DNA of 64,000 nt from Gymnorhina tibicen (taxonomy: Eukaryota > Chordata > Aves > Passeriformes > Artamidae). Shown here piece after piece: positions 13,195-26,410 of this stretch; within the stretch, counting starts at the first letter, position 1; each line of letters starts with the position of its first letter. The stretch spans positions 1 to 64,000 of the forward strand of contig VXAZ01003903.1 of assembly GCA_013399875.1 (NCBI GenBank), written 5' to 3'. The position numbers were made by a program, and so were the translations under genes. Under the pieces are notes generated by a model. It did no database searches and had not been told where the DNA came from. It saw only the letters and a list, made by a program, of their open reading frames with translations.

Positions 13195-13656
13195 TCTATA
13201 GACTTAATCTACTATTGAATATCAATGTCAAGTCAAATGACTTTCCAACTACTTTGATTTTCAGCAGAATATCAAAATTCAGCTATTAATTCTCAGCATT
13301 GCTCCCTTTATTTTTGACCCTCGCTCTATTTCTCATATTCACCACTACAAGTTTGCTGTCTCACATGGGCAGAAGTTCCCAACAGTTTTCCTTTTTATTT
13401 TTGCTTGCTTTTCCCTCTCACTTGGTTTGCAGGGTTCTGATTTTCAAAGTTCCTTTGTTCAGTCCAGCCTCTCAAAATTTGCTACCAGTGCTCCCTCCTA
13501 TTATAAATGTAAACTTAATCTTTTCCATACCACAGCCAGGTGATTCATTAAGCTGATCGTGGTGGAATCCACAAGTATCTCTTATCTTTCAATCTGCTTC
13601 TTTATTACTTCGTTTCTTTTAAATTATATTTTTTGCAATGCCTTAAATTTTTGTGT
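13195..13656. other. Intergenic DNA, nothing recognised
   Basis: An 85-codon open frame at 13299-13556 is rich in Leu and Phe because the strand is pyrimidine-rich. I see no domain and treat it as chance. Confidence 0.55.
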
Positions 13657-13661
13657 AAGTG
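13657..13661. repeat. 5-bp target-site duplication, left copy (AAGTG)
   Basis: AAGTG immediately precedes the TGTTGTGG terminus of the solo LTR and is repeated exactly after its ACA end at 14244-14248. A 5-bp duplication is the length expected for class III (ERVL/ERV3) integrases. Confidence 0.9.
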
Positions 13662-14243
13662 TGTTGTGGTTCAACCCTGGCCATTAACCAAACCCCACGC
13701 AGCCTCTCGCTCACTCCCTCACCAGCAGGATCAGGGAGAGAACTGGAAGGTTAAAAGCCAGAAAACCTGTGGCTTGAGATAAGGACAGATTGATAGGGAA
13801 AGGGAAAGCCACACACACAAGCAAAGCAAAACAAAAAACTAACTGCTTCCCATGGGCAGGCAGGTGTTCAGCCAGCTCCAGCAGAGCAGAGCCCCATCAC
13901 ACGTAACAGTGACTTGGGAACACAAACTCCATTGCTCCAAACATTCACCCCTTTCTTCCTTCTTCCCCCTGCTTTATAAACTGAGCTTGATGCCATATGG
14001 CCTGGAATATCCCTTTCAGTTGGTCAGTTGGGGTCACCTGTCCTGGCTGTCCCATGCTCTCCCAGCCTCCTTGTCAGTGGGGCAGTGCATAAGGCAGAAA
14101 AAGCCTTGGTTCTGTGTAAGCCCTGCTCAGCAATAACCAAAATGTCTCTATATTACCATCACTATGTTCAGTAAAAATCCAGAACACAGCCTCATACTAG
14201 CCATGTAAAGAAAATTAACTCTACCCTAGCCAAAACCAGCACA
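13662..14243 (-). mobile_element. Complete solo LTR of an avian ERVL-like retrovirus
   Basis: This 582-bp element starts TGTTGTGGTTCAACCCTGG and ends CAAAACCAGCACA, so it has the TG...CA termini of an LTR, and it is flanked by perfect 5-bp repeats. The sequence resembles a very common non-galliform bird LTR family, including the CCATATGGCCTGGAATATCC block near 13992-14012. I place the sense on the minus strand: there a TATAAA box (plus coordinates 13973-13978) is followed about 170 bases later by a degenerate ATTAAA-type signal and the CTTATCTCAAGCC motif near 13773-13785. No internal retroviral sequence flanks it, so this is a solo LTR left by recombination between two LTRs. The 94-codon open frame inside is chance. 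Family name is from memory of the class, not a database search. Confidence 0.92.
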
Positions 14244-14248
14244 AAGTG
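14244..14248. repeat. 5-bp target-site duplication, right copy (AAGTG)
   Basis: Exact repeat of 13657-13661, directly after the terminal ACA of the LTR. Confidence 0.9.
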
Positions 14249-15779
14249 TTTTATTATTTTCCTTTCTGTTACACTCTGTTTTCCATTCTCAAAACTTTGG
14301 TTTAATGTCCTTTTCATTGTCCAGTAGATTTTTATCTCTATTTTTGTTTTCTTTATTTTAAATCTGCAAATCTTCAAAATCAAGTGATTTTTGTTTCAGT
14401 AACTGAGCTTGGAAGCCCCAGGACAAAATCCAGGCTGCAGTGTCTGCAAAACAGTTTTGCAGAGTTATAAGATGCTATCACTTTATTGTTTCTTTGGATT
14501 AATTAGGGCAGTACTTTGTTCATTATAAACATCATTCTGATGCCCTGAACCTCTCTAGATATTGCAGAACAGATCTATGATATTTAACACTAGACTACAG
14601 AGACTATTATGGCAAAAGGAAATCTTTTGTTTAATACTTCTGCACTGGAGTTTTTTCTGGAGGTGTTTTTTCAGAAAGCTGCAAAGCCATTCATGATGCT
14701 GCACAGCTACTCTTTGTTAGAAAGGCAGCCACCAAGGAGACTGTATGAAAAATGGGAAGAATCAGGGCAAAACCCCACAATAAATGGAGTGAGCGGGAGC
14801 CTGTAGGACCCACACCATGTACCTCTTGGTTGTCAACACCGAATGTAGAAATGGAAGGGAAAGAAGTATAAACTGTCCATCTATGACTTCACAAATGAGT
14901 AATTGTGGACTACCTCACAATACATTGCATGTCAAAGTCATACACCACTCTGACAAAGGGAACAGGAAATATTTTGAGTAACTGTTCTCTGAAGGCACTG
15001 TTAAGTCTGTATTCCACTATGGATAACAACTTTCACAGAGGAAAACTCTGGGGGGGATTTTTACAACCACACAGCTATAAATTGGCAGATAGATAAAGGT
15101 CACTCAGAAAAGGTAAATAATCCCCCTGCTCCAGTGTAGAACTAAATCACAGCAGTATCATGTTGTTTTCTAATATAATAACATGGTTTTTATTAGGTAG
15201 AGTACCGTGAGACCACTTCAAAAATCCTTACTGGAAGTCACAAGTAAAACACGTGCACATGTTTTATGAACAAAATTTGAAGACTGGGGTAGTATTGCCC
15301 AAAATATATATTTTTTAATTTATTTATTAATTCATTCATTGTTGTTCTTTTCTTTGTTTGTTTTTTTTTTTCTGCTTATCCAAATGGCTTAACCTTCTTT
15401 GAACTGATAATAAAAAAAAAATAATTATTTGGTGCAAGGAGTGATAGGTTTTCAAAGCAGGATGTTTCAAAACAGAGGTGTGGATCAAAAGAAAAAAAAA
15501 GGAACCAGTAGGTTGGAGAATATTTACATAAATTAGGGAGTCTTAAGTTCAGAAGGCCTGATGGATTCATTTGATACTACCGAGGAAACTATTTATAACT
15601 GTTTAGCTGTGCTTAAGACATTTTACTCTTAGAAGGGCAGGAAGAAAGGGAAGGGGCAGGTAAATACAGCAGCTGTCTCTAAAGACCAGTAAGGGTGAAA
15701 GGAGGATGTTCTAGGAAAATCTGTTCCAGCCAGCCCACTTTCATTTTTGAAAGACATGAGATCATAAACTAACTCATTG
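14249..15779. other. AT-rich intergenic DNA
   Basis: No gene or repeat family recognised. A T-rich and A-rich low-complexity patch lies at about 15305-15425. Short frames at 14609-14806 and 14905-15096 have no recognisable similarity. Confidence 0.5.
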
Positions 15780-16130
15780 GTAACAAATGTGAGATGTTAA
15801 AAAGATGGTGTGGATCTGTCAAAAACAAATCATGTCAAAGTACTCTAATTTCTTTCTTTGACAAGGCAACTGACCTAGTGGATAAAAGAAACACTGAAAT
15901 TGTTATACCTTGACATCAATAAGGCTTTTGACACTGTTCCACATGACATGTTCATAAGATTAGTGTTAACAACCTGGATGACAGAATGGATAGTACACCT
16001 ATAAAATTTAATGCTGATATCAAGCTAGGAGTATTTGCAAGCTCTTCAGAAAACAATAAGTAATCAAAATTATCTTGACAAAGTGAATAAATGGTGAAAA
16101 TGTCAAAGATGAAAGGCGGTATCAGGAAGA
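15780..16130 (+). mobile_element. Ancient CR1 LINE relic, reverse-transcriptase palm
   Basis: The plus strand carries a decayed CR1 ORF2. At about 15909-15951 it reads LYLDINKAFDTVPHD, which is reverse-transcriptase motif A (consensus LDFSKAFDTVPHD), with the first catalytic-region Asp retained. At about 15966-16029 it reads a LDDRMDSTPIKFNADIKLG-like segment, which is motif C, where the consensus FADDTKLG has become FNADIKLG, so the double Asp is lost. Roughly 150-200 bases expected between the two motifs are deleted. Upstream, 15797-15880 corresponds to the segment coding for a NKSCQ-type stretch. This copy is much more diverged than the CR1 at 60951. Boundaries are uncertain by some tens of bases. 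Confidence 0.8.
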
Positions 16131-19100
16131 GCAATCTCTCAAATGACTCTGGTTTTAAAAGTAAAGAGAGCCCTAAGAAAGGACATGGGGCATCAAGACT
16201 TTCAATACGTAAAATTACTCCACTGACTTATAATATTGTAAAAAATATATGAATTATGTTTTCTCTTGCTCCTATGTGGTGATTAAAAGGTGGGGAGAGA
16301 AGAGCTTATTTTAAAGGAAAGCATATGTTAAATAATTATTTAGATTTTTAAGGAAAGTTTTCCATCTGCAATAGTCATCTTCCTCTGATTTGAGATTCTC
16401 TTTAGTATGGTAGATAAATATCCAGTGGGGATGATGTAAGTACAGTTTATCATGCACCAAAGAATGAGTATGGGCTGGATATTCTTGAGAAATCTCTCCT
16501 GGTTGTTTTATCATTTTTACTGTAAAATATAAACTTAAATGTTTTGCTAGGTGAGAGAACTGCTGAAAAGAGCCTGAATGCAAAAAAAAAAATGTCTTTA
16601 TCACATTTTGTTATTGTTAAGGTAGGAATACAATGACAGCATCTTTTGCTAGAATTTTTTTTCTAATTGCACTTCAGGTCAGAATCTGTGAATGCAGAAA
16701 AGAACAGTTTAAAACATGGGAGGTTCAAATATGTATTTGAATGTTTTGAAACTTGCAGAGCTTCCCTTCTAGTTTAGTTTTAGTTTATTTACTTTTTTCA
16801 GCCCTACTTGTTCCTAGTGATAACAACTTCTCATTTAAATAGGTTCTCTGATGTCCTCCATAATGTACATATTAGAGAAGACATTATTTCACCGAAAAAC
16901 TAAGACTGCAAGATTTGTATCTGGGAATGTATCCAGGTAGTTTGGAGAGGATTTTCCAGTATATTATTAAACTGTCTACAAGCTTCCATTCTACTCTTCA
17001 TCATTTTTGTCATGAACAGGGATGGGAGAGATGGGAAGAATTAAGATAGCATTTGCAACAAAATGATTAAGATGAGTTTAAAAAAAATTTCTTGTGGTCA
17101 TTTTAGTCATAGAAATATAGAACGAATACAGTTAGAAAAGCAGAGGAATGTAATTTTCACTAGAGATTTTTAAATGAGCAGACATCTTTATGATTTCATC
17201 TCAATTGCTTTGTAAAACCAAGGAAGTCCTCCAAACAGGAAATCTAGGAATAAAACTAACAAGACCAACATAATTTTCTAAAGAAAACAGTGCAAGGACT
17301 TGCTGTGGACCAATTCTATGTTACCTTGACAACACTTCAGTTAACATAATAAAAATATTTATATAAATGATACACAGAAGTTAGCCCTTCTATTATGGTA
17401 TTATAAGAACTGTTTCCAGTAATTCTGCAGTTGAAGTCCTTTTCCATTTGAAAAAAAAAAAATACATTTCAAAAGATTTTAACAAAAACCATTAATTTTC
17501 AAAAATGCCAGCATGAAATATACATTTAAAATTCAATAGCAACCATAAATAATATTTATAACTTACTTGTCACTGAGAAACAAGGGTCATTACCAAGTAT
17601 AAACCAATGGCTACATTGCAAAATGAAATCAAGTCCCCCACAGCTTACACCAACCATCTCACTAATAGATCCCAACATCTTGTTTAGGGCCAGTTGAGAA
17701 GGTTAACCAATGGCCCTGTGTTAATGCAGTCATTGTGACTTTGAAATCTAGGGTAGTGTTTTATTCATTGCACAATGCACAGATAGGACTTTGGATGCAC
17801 ATGAGCCTTATCAACACTAATTCACTATTGTCTGCACTGGACTGCCCTGGGTGATCTAATGTGTCCTTAATAAAATATAATGGGAAAATAGTGATTATCA
17901 CGTAATACAGTTGGGAACTGGAGAAGATGTTTTGCGTCTTTTTACAAATGAGAAAAAATTTCAGATATGAGGGAAAAAATAAAACTTGATTCAAGTGTAT
18001 TACAGAAAAGTTGCACACCGTGAAGCTTCACAGGAGTACTGAAAGGCAAGCTCATTAATAGAGCTCATGGGACTTTGAATTATTTCAATTAGTTGAAGAT
18101 CATCAAAATATTTTGATACTTCTCAATTTTGAAGGTGAGATGTAATTCTGATAAATAGTAGGATCCCAAATTACTTGAAGATCGGGAGAAAATTTTTTAA
18201 AGATGCTTGTTTCAAAGGTGAAGCTAGATTCTTCCATTTTTACAACTACCCAGGTGCAGCAGTCTGCTCAGGAACTTTTGCCTGATAATCTAGGGTTGTC
18301 AACTATTACCAAATTTAAAAAGATAGTAAAAAAAAATATTTAGAAAGGAATTATTGAATTATTGTTAGCAAATAAGTTAAAAAGTAACATTAAAAATTTG
18401 CATATTTAAATCATCTTTACTTGCTAACACTAGCCTCACCCTTTTTTTTGTGTGTTTTATATTTTTTAAGTCATTTGAGCCATCTTAAAGTATTCATGTG
18501 AGAAAGCCTGGTGACTTATCAGGAGAGGACAGAGTTCACATTCCTTTTCCTTTGCCCTTATGTGTTGCTCTTACTGTGTTGCCTTAAGACCTTGCGACAT
18601 TTTAAGTAGGAGTATGCAAAATCAGGGAGTAGTATGCAAAACTGAGTGAAGCAGATTGAAATTGTTGTGGCATACATTCCTATCTGAGATCAGGCAAACC
18701 TCCCCCATCTACAAAAGCACCTTCTGAAGAAGTCACACTTGTACGTCGTTGATAATGCAAGCACAAAAATTCAGCAAAACTGCAGTGACGAAAAGTCTTT
18801 AAGTCTTAATAAAATAATTTCATTCTAAAAGCTAAACCAACACTTCTTTCAAAACACAAAATCCTGATTGTTTATATGCCTGACCCGAGTTGCCCTTATT
18901 TACAAGATCCATAGGCTGTAATGCCCAGAGCTGAAAGTCATTCACACTAAACAAACTGGAGAACCACAACCACAAGTATCTTTCAGCAACTTCCTTTAGT
19001 CATATTTAATTCTGGGTTAAATAAGATTAATTATATTAAATCTAGCAACTAGATTTAATTCTGCTTGCAAAGCTAGCACTAATATGTTCCACTCTTGAAA

Positions 19101-21833
19101 TTGTTGTGAAGAAAGAAAAATTATTCAATTTTGGATTAAATAATAATGTTTTTGAAGAAGTAAAATGGGAGTAAAGATTTGAGTGTGACTATGTACTGGG
19201 GAAGCCTCATGGAATTTAGAGCTGCAGGGAGTGACAACAGGTGCTAAATACAATGCACTCTGCCAGCTAAGCAGTGGCATTCACACCCTGATATACCCCC
19301 ACCACTCTGTGTGGAGGGCAAACAGTGAGTCTCCTAAAGAAATCAATTAGAATTTTGCAGTCAGAGCCTGCTCAAGCATATGGGTTTTTACTCAACAAGT
19401 ATACCCAAATCTTACTCTTGCATAACTGGCTGTTATTATAATTATTAATTAATTATTATTTATATACATTATTAATAATAATTATATATTATTGACTCAG
19501 TCTATCCGTGAGTGCCAGCCCCCTGCCCAGCAGGCTGAAGATGGACAAGGACAAGAAGTAGTGAAGATTGGAAGCCACTTTTTGACCAGACCAGGAAGCA
19601 TTATTTCCAGAGTAGGCTGGAAAACATGTTCCTGCACAATTGCAGGGAATATCTTCTCTTGTCCTTGACAGCAGCCACTTAACTGGTAGGCTCAACTGGG
19701 CAATCACGTGTGAGGGCAGATTTCAGCCCTTAGATGACAGAGTGGCAATATCTTGGCCACCCGAAAAAGAATTTTTTGGCTATTAATGGATTCACAAACT
19801 GTATATATTTTGGCATTGGCTGTCTAAATACAGAACTGAATAACCATTTTATTTATATATGAATAATTGAACAACATGAAGAATTTATTTATATATGAAT
19901 ACTGAATAATTTACCAAGTCATCAGCATATGTCATCAGTATAAGATAATGCCACTGATTTTTTAAAAATATATTAACATCCAAACAGATATTAGTCATCG
20001 TACTATAGGTTGTACTGCAAAAAACATCTTCCCTTAGACTGGAACTGCCACTAGTGCTCATTCTGTATCTGTATAAGAATATTTGCACGTCTTAGAATAA
20101 TTTTTTCAAAAGTACTTACATACAGATTGCTTTCAGAGATATTTGTAAGATAATGTTTTTTAATTATTTTAGTATTTTAAAATTATTTTAGGGTTTTGGA
20201 GAAGTAAGCAGTATGTTTCTTTGTATCTGATCTACATGATCAATTGCAAGTTGGGAAATATTATTTTGAACTTATAAGCATTTGTCAGGGGAGATAACAG
20301 TTATCACAGATTACAGCTCTTGTGATAATACAAAAATATTAAACTGCCATAGGTTAAAGAAGTGCAATTTTGTCACCTAAAACCAAGGGAAGCTGGTATT
20401 TCTTGTATGATGAAATTGTAAACATTATAAGATTCAGAACATGAAGGAACGACAATAATCATGTGAAATTGCCTCTTAACTCACTGCTTGCTTATTTCTG
20501 CATCATCTGTACACTAGAGCTTTTTATCTGTACACTGAAGTGGGCTAATTTTGACATATTTTAGAGTTGGCTGCCACCTGCTGGGAGTCTGGCCTTGTTT
20601 GTTCTTTAAGGCAGTTTGGAGGAACTAGAGGAGGTTTGGTTTGTGCTGAAACTTTATTAAGATGGATAGCATAAACTGTGAGTGCCTAAATGTAAGAATT
20701 TAGGCATAACTGATTTGAAAACAGAAAGTACACGTCTCTGCCTGGTGAAATATATTTAAACAAAAGGAAAAGGCATCCTCTCTGCTGCCTGTCATTCATG
20801 GGGATATTACTTCCTACATCAGAAAAAAAAAAAAAAAAGTTGAATCTACTGAATAACATTCCCCTAAGGCATTGCAAAACAGCCCAAACCTCCTTTCCTT
20901 TTACCAGCATGAATAAACTATATATAAAATCATCTATTATTCAATACAATGTAACATTTACGAAAGCTCTGCAGTATAATGACACTGCAAGAACCTCACC
21001 CAAGACAGTCTGCCAGCAGCTAATGAAGACTGGCTAAGCCATGTATTATAAAGACCTACAGCATTTTGGAAAGTGATATCCAAAACACCAGGGTAACTGT
21101 CACATGCTTGGCCCCTTGCAGAGTCGTGGCCATAACCACTGAGAAGAAATTATTTTTTTTTACTGTTTGAAACCAATTGACAAATGTCCCTGCGGTATGC
21201 AATGGCAATGTGAGATCCAAATGCCACTACTATGGGATCCCTTTTCCACTCTGCTGTACAGTAGGAGCAGTAGAAATCCTAAACTATTTCCAAACCTATG
21301 TAATGCAAAACCCAGTTACCCCAAGTCTATCCCAGCATTGGCTGCTTCCAGTCTTCACTGCCACTGTCACTGCCGGAAAAGATTCACTTCATGTATTAAA
21401 GTTAGTTGCAGTCAGATGTTTTACTCAGCCTGTTCGAGTAACCCTTCACAGGATGACATAACATCATCCTCAACAGAAAGGGGGAAATCTTGATCTGTAG
21501 TCATGGATTAGCCCAAGGGCATAAGGAATTCTCTTAGTTTGTAAAGATAGCCCTCAAAAGTTAAATAAATCTCAGATGAAGTAATTAATTATCTGCTTAG
21601 TGAAGAAAAAGGCAGAACTAGAGAACTCCCTGTTAATTAATCAAAACTCATCCAGATCACAAGGTCTGAAATTTCTTTATACTCTTAGAGAGAAGTAAAA
21701 ATCTGGTTTACAAGGGCCTAGATTATCTAAGCTATGACTCCAAGTGTATGACTTCACTCCAGCAGCAGCCTGGCACCACTGTAGGGGAAGATCTATCTCT
21801 ATAGGATCCTCATCTAATTCTACTTTTCTACTG
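16131..21833. other. AT-rich intergenic DNA
   Basis: No gene recognised. Contents: an 11-bp perfect inverted repeat with a 3-base loop at 19035-19059, an A/T-only low-complexity tract at about 19431-19493, a 19-base direct repeat (about TTTATTTATATATGAATA) at 19847-19865 and 19883-19901, and a run of 16 A at 20823-20838. The two overlapping ~100-codon frames at 21167-21493 are open in two registers at once and look like chance. Confidence 0.5.
19035..19059. repeat. Short perfect inverted repeat
   Basis: ATTAAATCTAG at 19035-19045 is the exact reverse complement of CTAGATTTAAT at 19049-19059, with a CAA loop. It is AT-rich, so chance is not excluded. Confidence 0.8.
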
Positions 21834-22569
21834 TGTGGCAGGTTGACTTTGGCTGGATGTTAGGTGTCCATCAAGCCTCTCCACTCTTCAGCTGGACACA
21901 GGGAGAAAAAAGTGATGAGAAGTTTATGGATCAAGATAAGGACAGGGAGGTCATTCAGAAATAACCATCACAGGCAAAACAGGCCCTAGTAGTAAGAGAA
22001 CTTGATTTCTTACCTGCCAAATCAGAGTAGGTTAATAAGAAAATAAAAACTAAACCTTAAAACACCTTTCTCCTTTCCTCTCTTCTTCCCAGAATCAACT
22101 TCACTCGCTATTTTCTCTACCTCCTGCCACCCTATCCACCCTCAGCAGCACAGGGGAATTGGGAATGGGGGCTGTGGTCAGTTCATCAAACGTTGTCTCC
22201 ACAGTTTCTTCCTCCTCAGGGCCAGGACTCCTTGCACTCTCCTCCTGCTCTAGAATGGGATCCCTCAGTCATCCACGTGAATCCCTCCCAGAACAATCTC
22301 TGCTCTGGCACCTGAAGCATCATCTCCTCCCACTCCTTCTGCACAAAGAAGTTGGTTTTCCTGACCATTTCTTTCCGGCCTCCTTAAATGCATTACGCCA
22401 GAGGTGCTACTACTGTCGCTGATGGGCCCAGCCTTGGCCAGTGGTAGGTCCATCTTGGAGCTGGCTGGCATTGGCTCTGTCAGACATGGGGAAGCTCCTG
22501 GCAGCTTCTCACAGAAACCAACCCTGTAGCCTCCCTGCTACCAAAACCTTGGCATGCAAACCCGATACA
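21834..22569 (-). mobile_element. LTR of a second avian endogenous retrovirus
   Basis: About 736 bp begin TGTGGCAGGTTGACTTTGGC and end GCAAACCCGATACA, again with TG...CA termini. Internal landmarks are GGGGGCTGTGGTCAGTTCATC (near 22166), the CGCTGATGGGCCCAGCCTTGGCC block (near 22417) and GAGCTGGCTGGCATTGGCTC (near 22457), which I recognise as an abundant avian LTR. Sense is taken as minus because on that strand a CATTTAAGG TATA-like box and the downstream CTTATCTTGA motif are in the expected order. Longer family members carry a central array of near-repeats; this copy has only a short version. No internal retroviral genes and no clear target-site duplication are seen. Short frames within it (22159-22662) are not genes. 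Confidence 0.85.
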
Positions 22570-25500
22570 GCCAATCTGCCTGGGCGTGGCAATATGTCCA
22601 AAAGGTATGTTTGGCTACCTAGAGGAACTCTTCAATTTAGAATTGTTTTGCATGTGATTTAGTGCACACAGAAGTTCTTCTAAAGTAATGCTGATAGTTA
22701 AAATGTAACTAGTAATTAGTGTGTAACTATTACATACCTCCTTTACTAGATTTACACAAAGAGGAAGAAGATATTTCTCTAGTTTTTTAGAAGCAGAAAT
22801 TATCTGATTGTGATTAACTTAGAAGACAGATGAGACTTGATGCTATCAAATATTATTTTGGCTTATGTGTGACAAGGTTCCATAAAATTCTGATGTCTTG
22901 AATTACCGGAAACAGTGACACAACTTATTATAATTATGAACCGATATTCTGTATTTGTGCCAGTGAAATTTAGGCAATGATTTTACCTAACTGATTTTGT
23001 GTTTAAGCTTCATATCTCCAGTACAGTCCACCACTATATAATGTTTTCTGATTATGAAAACAAATGCAATTACTCTGTTGAAATAGGTTAGTCTAGTTAG
23101 TCTTAGTGACATTAAAAAAAAAACATGAAAAATAAAAATTCCTTACATTACTGTTAAACAACAACACTTCAGTTCAGAATTAAGGAAAGAGAGCATTAGT
23201 CAGCTCATGTTGGAGCAAAACCTAGATTTGAACACACTAATTGCCCCTCCTAGTGCTCGGTTCAAATCTAACAAGCTTCAAGCTGTTAGTACATACTTTG
23301 TGAACAGATGAACACATCAGTCTGTGTCCTACCCCATGAGCCAACAGAGTGTATTATCATGTATAACTGAGGGGGTATGTTGTGAGTGTCACTGGCATGC
23401 CTTGCAGCTGACACTGCAGGCAGTGACCAGGCAGAAATCTCCTCATTGGCACTACACAGCTGGGGTCTGGACAGAAAGCACGATAGCTGTCTTATCAGGG
23501 TGTGGGCTATGAAACAAAGCTGTCCTGCAGGAAAAGAAAAAAAAAAACCCTCCAAAAACCTACTCCTGCACTGCACAATGCAGATATGCCAGGTTAGCGA
23601 GAGCCCATGTCTTCCCCATCTTGCTAAGGGAAATAGGCCATGCATAAGTATACTTTGTCAACTTTGTAGCTTCAGTTCTCCCTGTCCTTCTTTTCACTTT
23701 TATCCTCTTCCTCCATCTATCTTCTATCCTAAAGTTCATTTCAGAAACAGTAGTCCTGGGACCAAGGTGAATATTCTTGACTTCAGTCATCAGTCTTCGC
23801 AGTATGTTACTAAGACTACCCTTCCAAGGGTGCTATAACACTGTATCAGCTCCCTTCAGCAGCCTTCCGTTACAGTCTTTGTCATGTATCCTGAGATACA
23901 TTTTTATCTGCTAGACAAAGATGGCATACATTAACTACATCTCCCTAGTGCAATGTCACATAACACTGTTTTATTATGCTGCCAAGCAATTCTTATCAAA
24001 AAAGGAAAAAGAAGGAGAGAGAAAAAGAAAAAAAGAAAAAAGGTAACAGTAAGAGTTGTCAGCTTAGTAGTTGTTATAGCTTCGTTTTGCACTCAGAAGG
24101 TATAGATGCAACTTTAGTCCAGAAAGAGATAATGTATCATCACACTTCATCTTAACATTGAATTTGCAATTGCAATATTGTTTAAGCAAGTGTCCTCTCT
24201 TGCATCCTGACTTTTTGTTTTCTTTTTGTTAAATATGTCTGTGTTAAAATTTATGAGGAATGCCTAATCTATAAGATTTTCTGACCTTTTAAAAACAGAT
24301 TGGTTACAGGGAAAGTACTCATATGTAAAACAGCACCAACAACATCATTAGAACTGCCATTAATTACCTATGTTCTTCACTCTGTAGGTGATTTATATGT
24401 TAAATTTATATTAGAAAGACTTTTTTCTTCAACACTTTTGCAGATAGTATTTTCCATACTAAAGGCATATCCACATTGCAGTCTAGAGCAGAAATTCCCA
24501 TACTAGTTTCTGACAGCCTAGCAGTAGTATCACAAGAGGAACTCCTAAGACAGTCTACCTTTCGGGCTATTATTAAAATAACATCATACTCTAATTATAT
24601 TTAAAAGCCTGCTGCAGAGAGACTTGCCTTCTGAGTTGTGATGGTAGTCACATCCAGGGACCAAACAGTGCTTGCTGCAAATTAAAACAGCAATCTAGGA
24701 GTCTAAACAATCTTTAATTAAATGAATTTCTTACTTTATGAGCTCTTTCTTTTATATTTTAGGAAACATCATCTGAAATTATTATAAATCTCCTCTTCCA
24801 GTGTGATTTTGTGGCTCTTCTCTGCTTACCTTTTGTGTGCACAGCAAATTCTCTTCTAGTCAGTCAGCAAACCCATCTGAGAAATGAGGATATTTTTAGT
24901 AGAAGTAGGCAGAAGGTAATTGATTATTTTCACCTCTGCAGTCTTTGATTAAAGACAATGTGCTTGGGGGGAAAGTCAACAATCATTCCTAAACATATAC
25001 AAGCATTTAATTGTAGTAATTAATTTATCTATACAACTCAGTGTACTTTTAAAAAGCTTCTTGACTGAGAATGAATGCCTCATCAGTCTTAAATATAACA
25101 GCCTGAAAGAACAAGTGAAGCCAGTAGAATAACAAACAGCACTGCAGAAACCTCAGGCACTTGCAGGAAACAAAAAGACATTTCCAACTCTATGCAGAGC
25201 AAAATTACAAAGAATTTAAGAAATAAAGGCTGCAGAAGGAACATCAGTTGATAGAGCCACAAAAATTAAGTACATCCTTGTATACACTGCCATGTAGAAG
25301 AAATGAAAAAGCAGAGAAGCCTTGAGATGTAATTATAGAAACAATTTTGTAGGAGAGTTTGAAGAATTCAGCAGTTATGGATCCCATTTTTATAAATGTC
25401 ATCTTTCCCATCAGTTTATCTGTTCACTACAAACAAGAATTGCTGTCAGAATGTGAGTCAAAGGCAGCAGCTAATGGAAAACAAACATCCAAAGAAACAC

Positions 25501-26410
25501 AGTCAAGACAGATGAGCAACGAAGACAGATGAGCAACTTCAGAAGAATCAATGTAAAAATGGTTGTGCCATTAGTTGGGCACAGTAGAGAAGCCTTTGTT
25601 CTCTCCAAGCTTGAAAGGTTCCCTCTTCCCAAAGATGATAGCCCAAATGCTGAAGGGAAGCAAAGTTAAATTACACTATTCTCTGGAAACAGAAAAAATG
25701 ATCAGGTTATATATTATCACCAGGTGACCCCAACTGGAAATATCACATAGAGAAAACACTCTCACCAAAACGGTTTATGTTTTACAAGTGGATGTGGGAC
25801 AAAAATGAGGTATTGAGCAGGCAGAGCTCTTGGAAGAACTCTTCTGGATAGACAGGGAACAAAAAGGACTGCCTTGAGTAGAAGCAGTTTTCTGCCTATC
25901 TAAAAGAGGTCTTTTCTGAGTGATTTTTAATCAACAGCTCAGTGATAAAGACACTCTCTCACAAACAACGCAATTTCAGCAAGGTTTACTGCAGACCTTA
26001 CATCTCTTCTTTTTCCTCACAGGAAGAAGACAGAATTATGGAGAACAAAAAGACAATGGAAATGAGCTAAAAAATACAAAATTCGTGTTTTATTTCCTAG
26101 TTTTATAATTCCTCTAGCTTCTCAATACCACCAAACTCCTTGATATTTACTTTTAGTCAAGTGTGACAGGTAATAATGGTGACATTAGTCAGATAACTGC
26201 ACCACATTTCCTGACATAATCAGAAATGCAATGATATAGAGCCAATATATTAGGGATCATAACTTAGATGTCAATTATATATGTGATGTGACCATTTTTA
26301 TCTTTTACAGTTGTATGAAGTAGCATGCATTTCTGAGAGAGACAATAGCATGCAATTCATCTAGAAGAGAATTCCAGGATTCTTCAGGTTTTTTCAAAAA
26401 TTAAATCCAA
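22570..26410. other. Intergenic DNA
   Basis: No gene recognised. It holds the longest open frame of the window (23386-23838, 150 codons, plus), which is also open in parts on the other strand and shows no domain. A 46-base homopurine tract lies at 23998-24043. A 16-base direct repeat AAGACAGATGAGCAAC occurs twice with a 17-base period near 25505-25537. Confidence 0.5.

Noticed and set aside
22159..22662. Frames of 73-87 codons
   Set aside because: Inside an LTR; no retroviral coding sequence is expected or seen there.
23386..23838. Longest open frame, 150 codons, plus strand
   Set aside because: No recognisable domain, long low-complexity parts (Ser, Cys, Pro), and overlapping frames on the other strand are also open. 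It crosses a poly(A) run that codes a Lys cluster. Chance frame.
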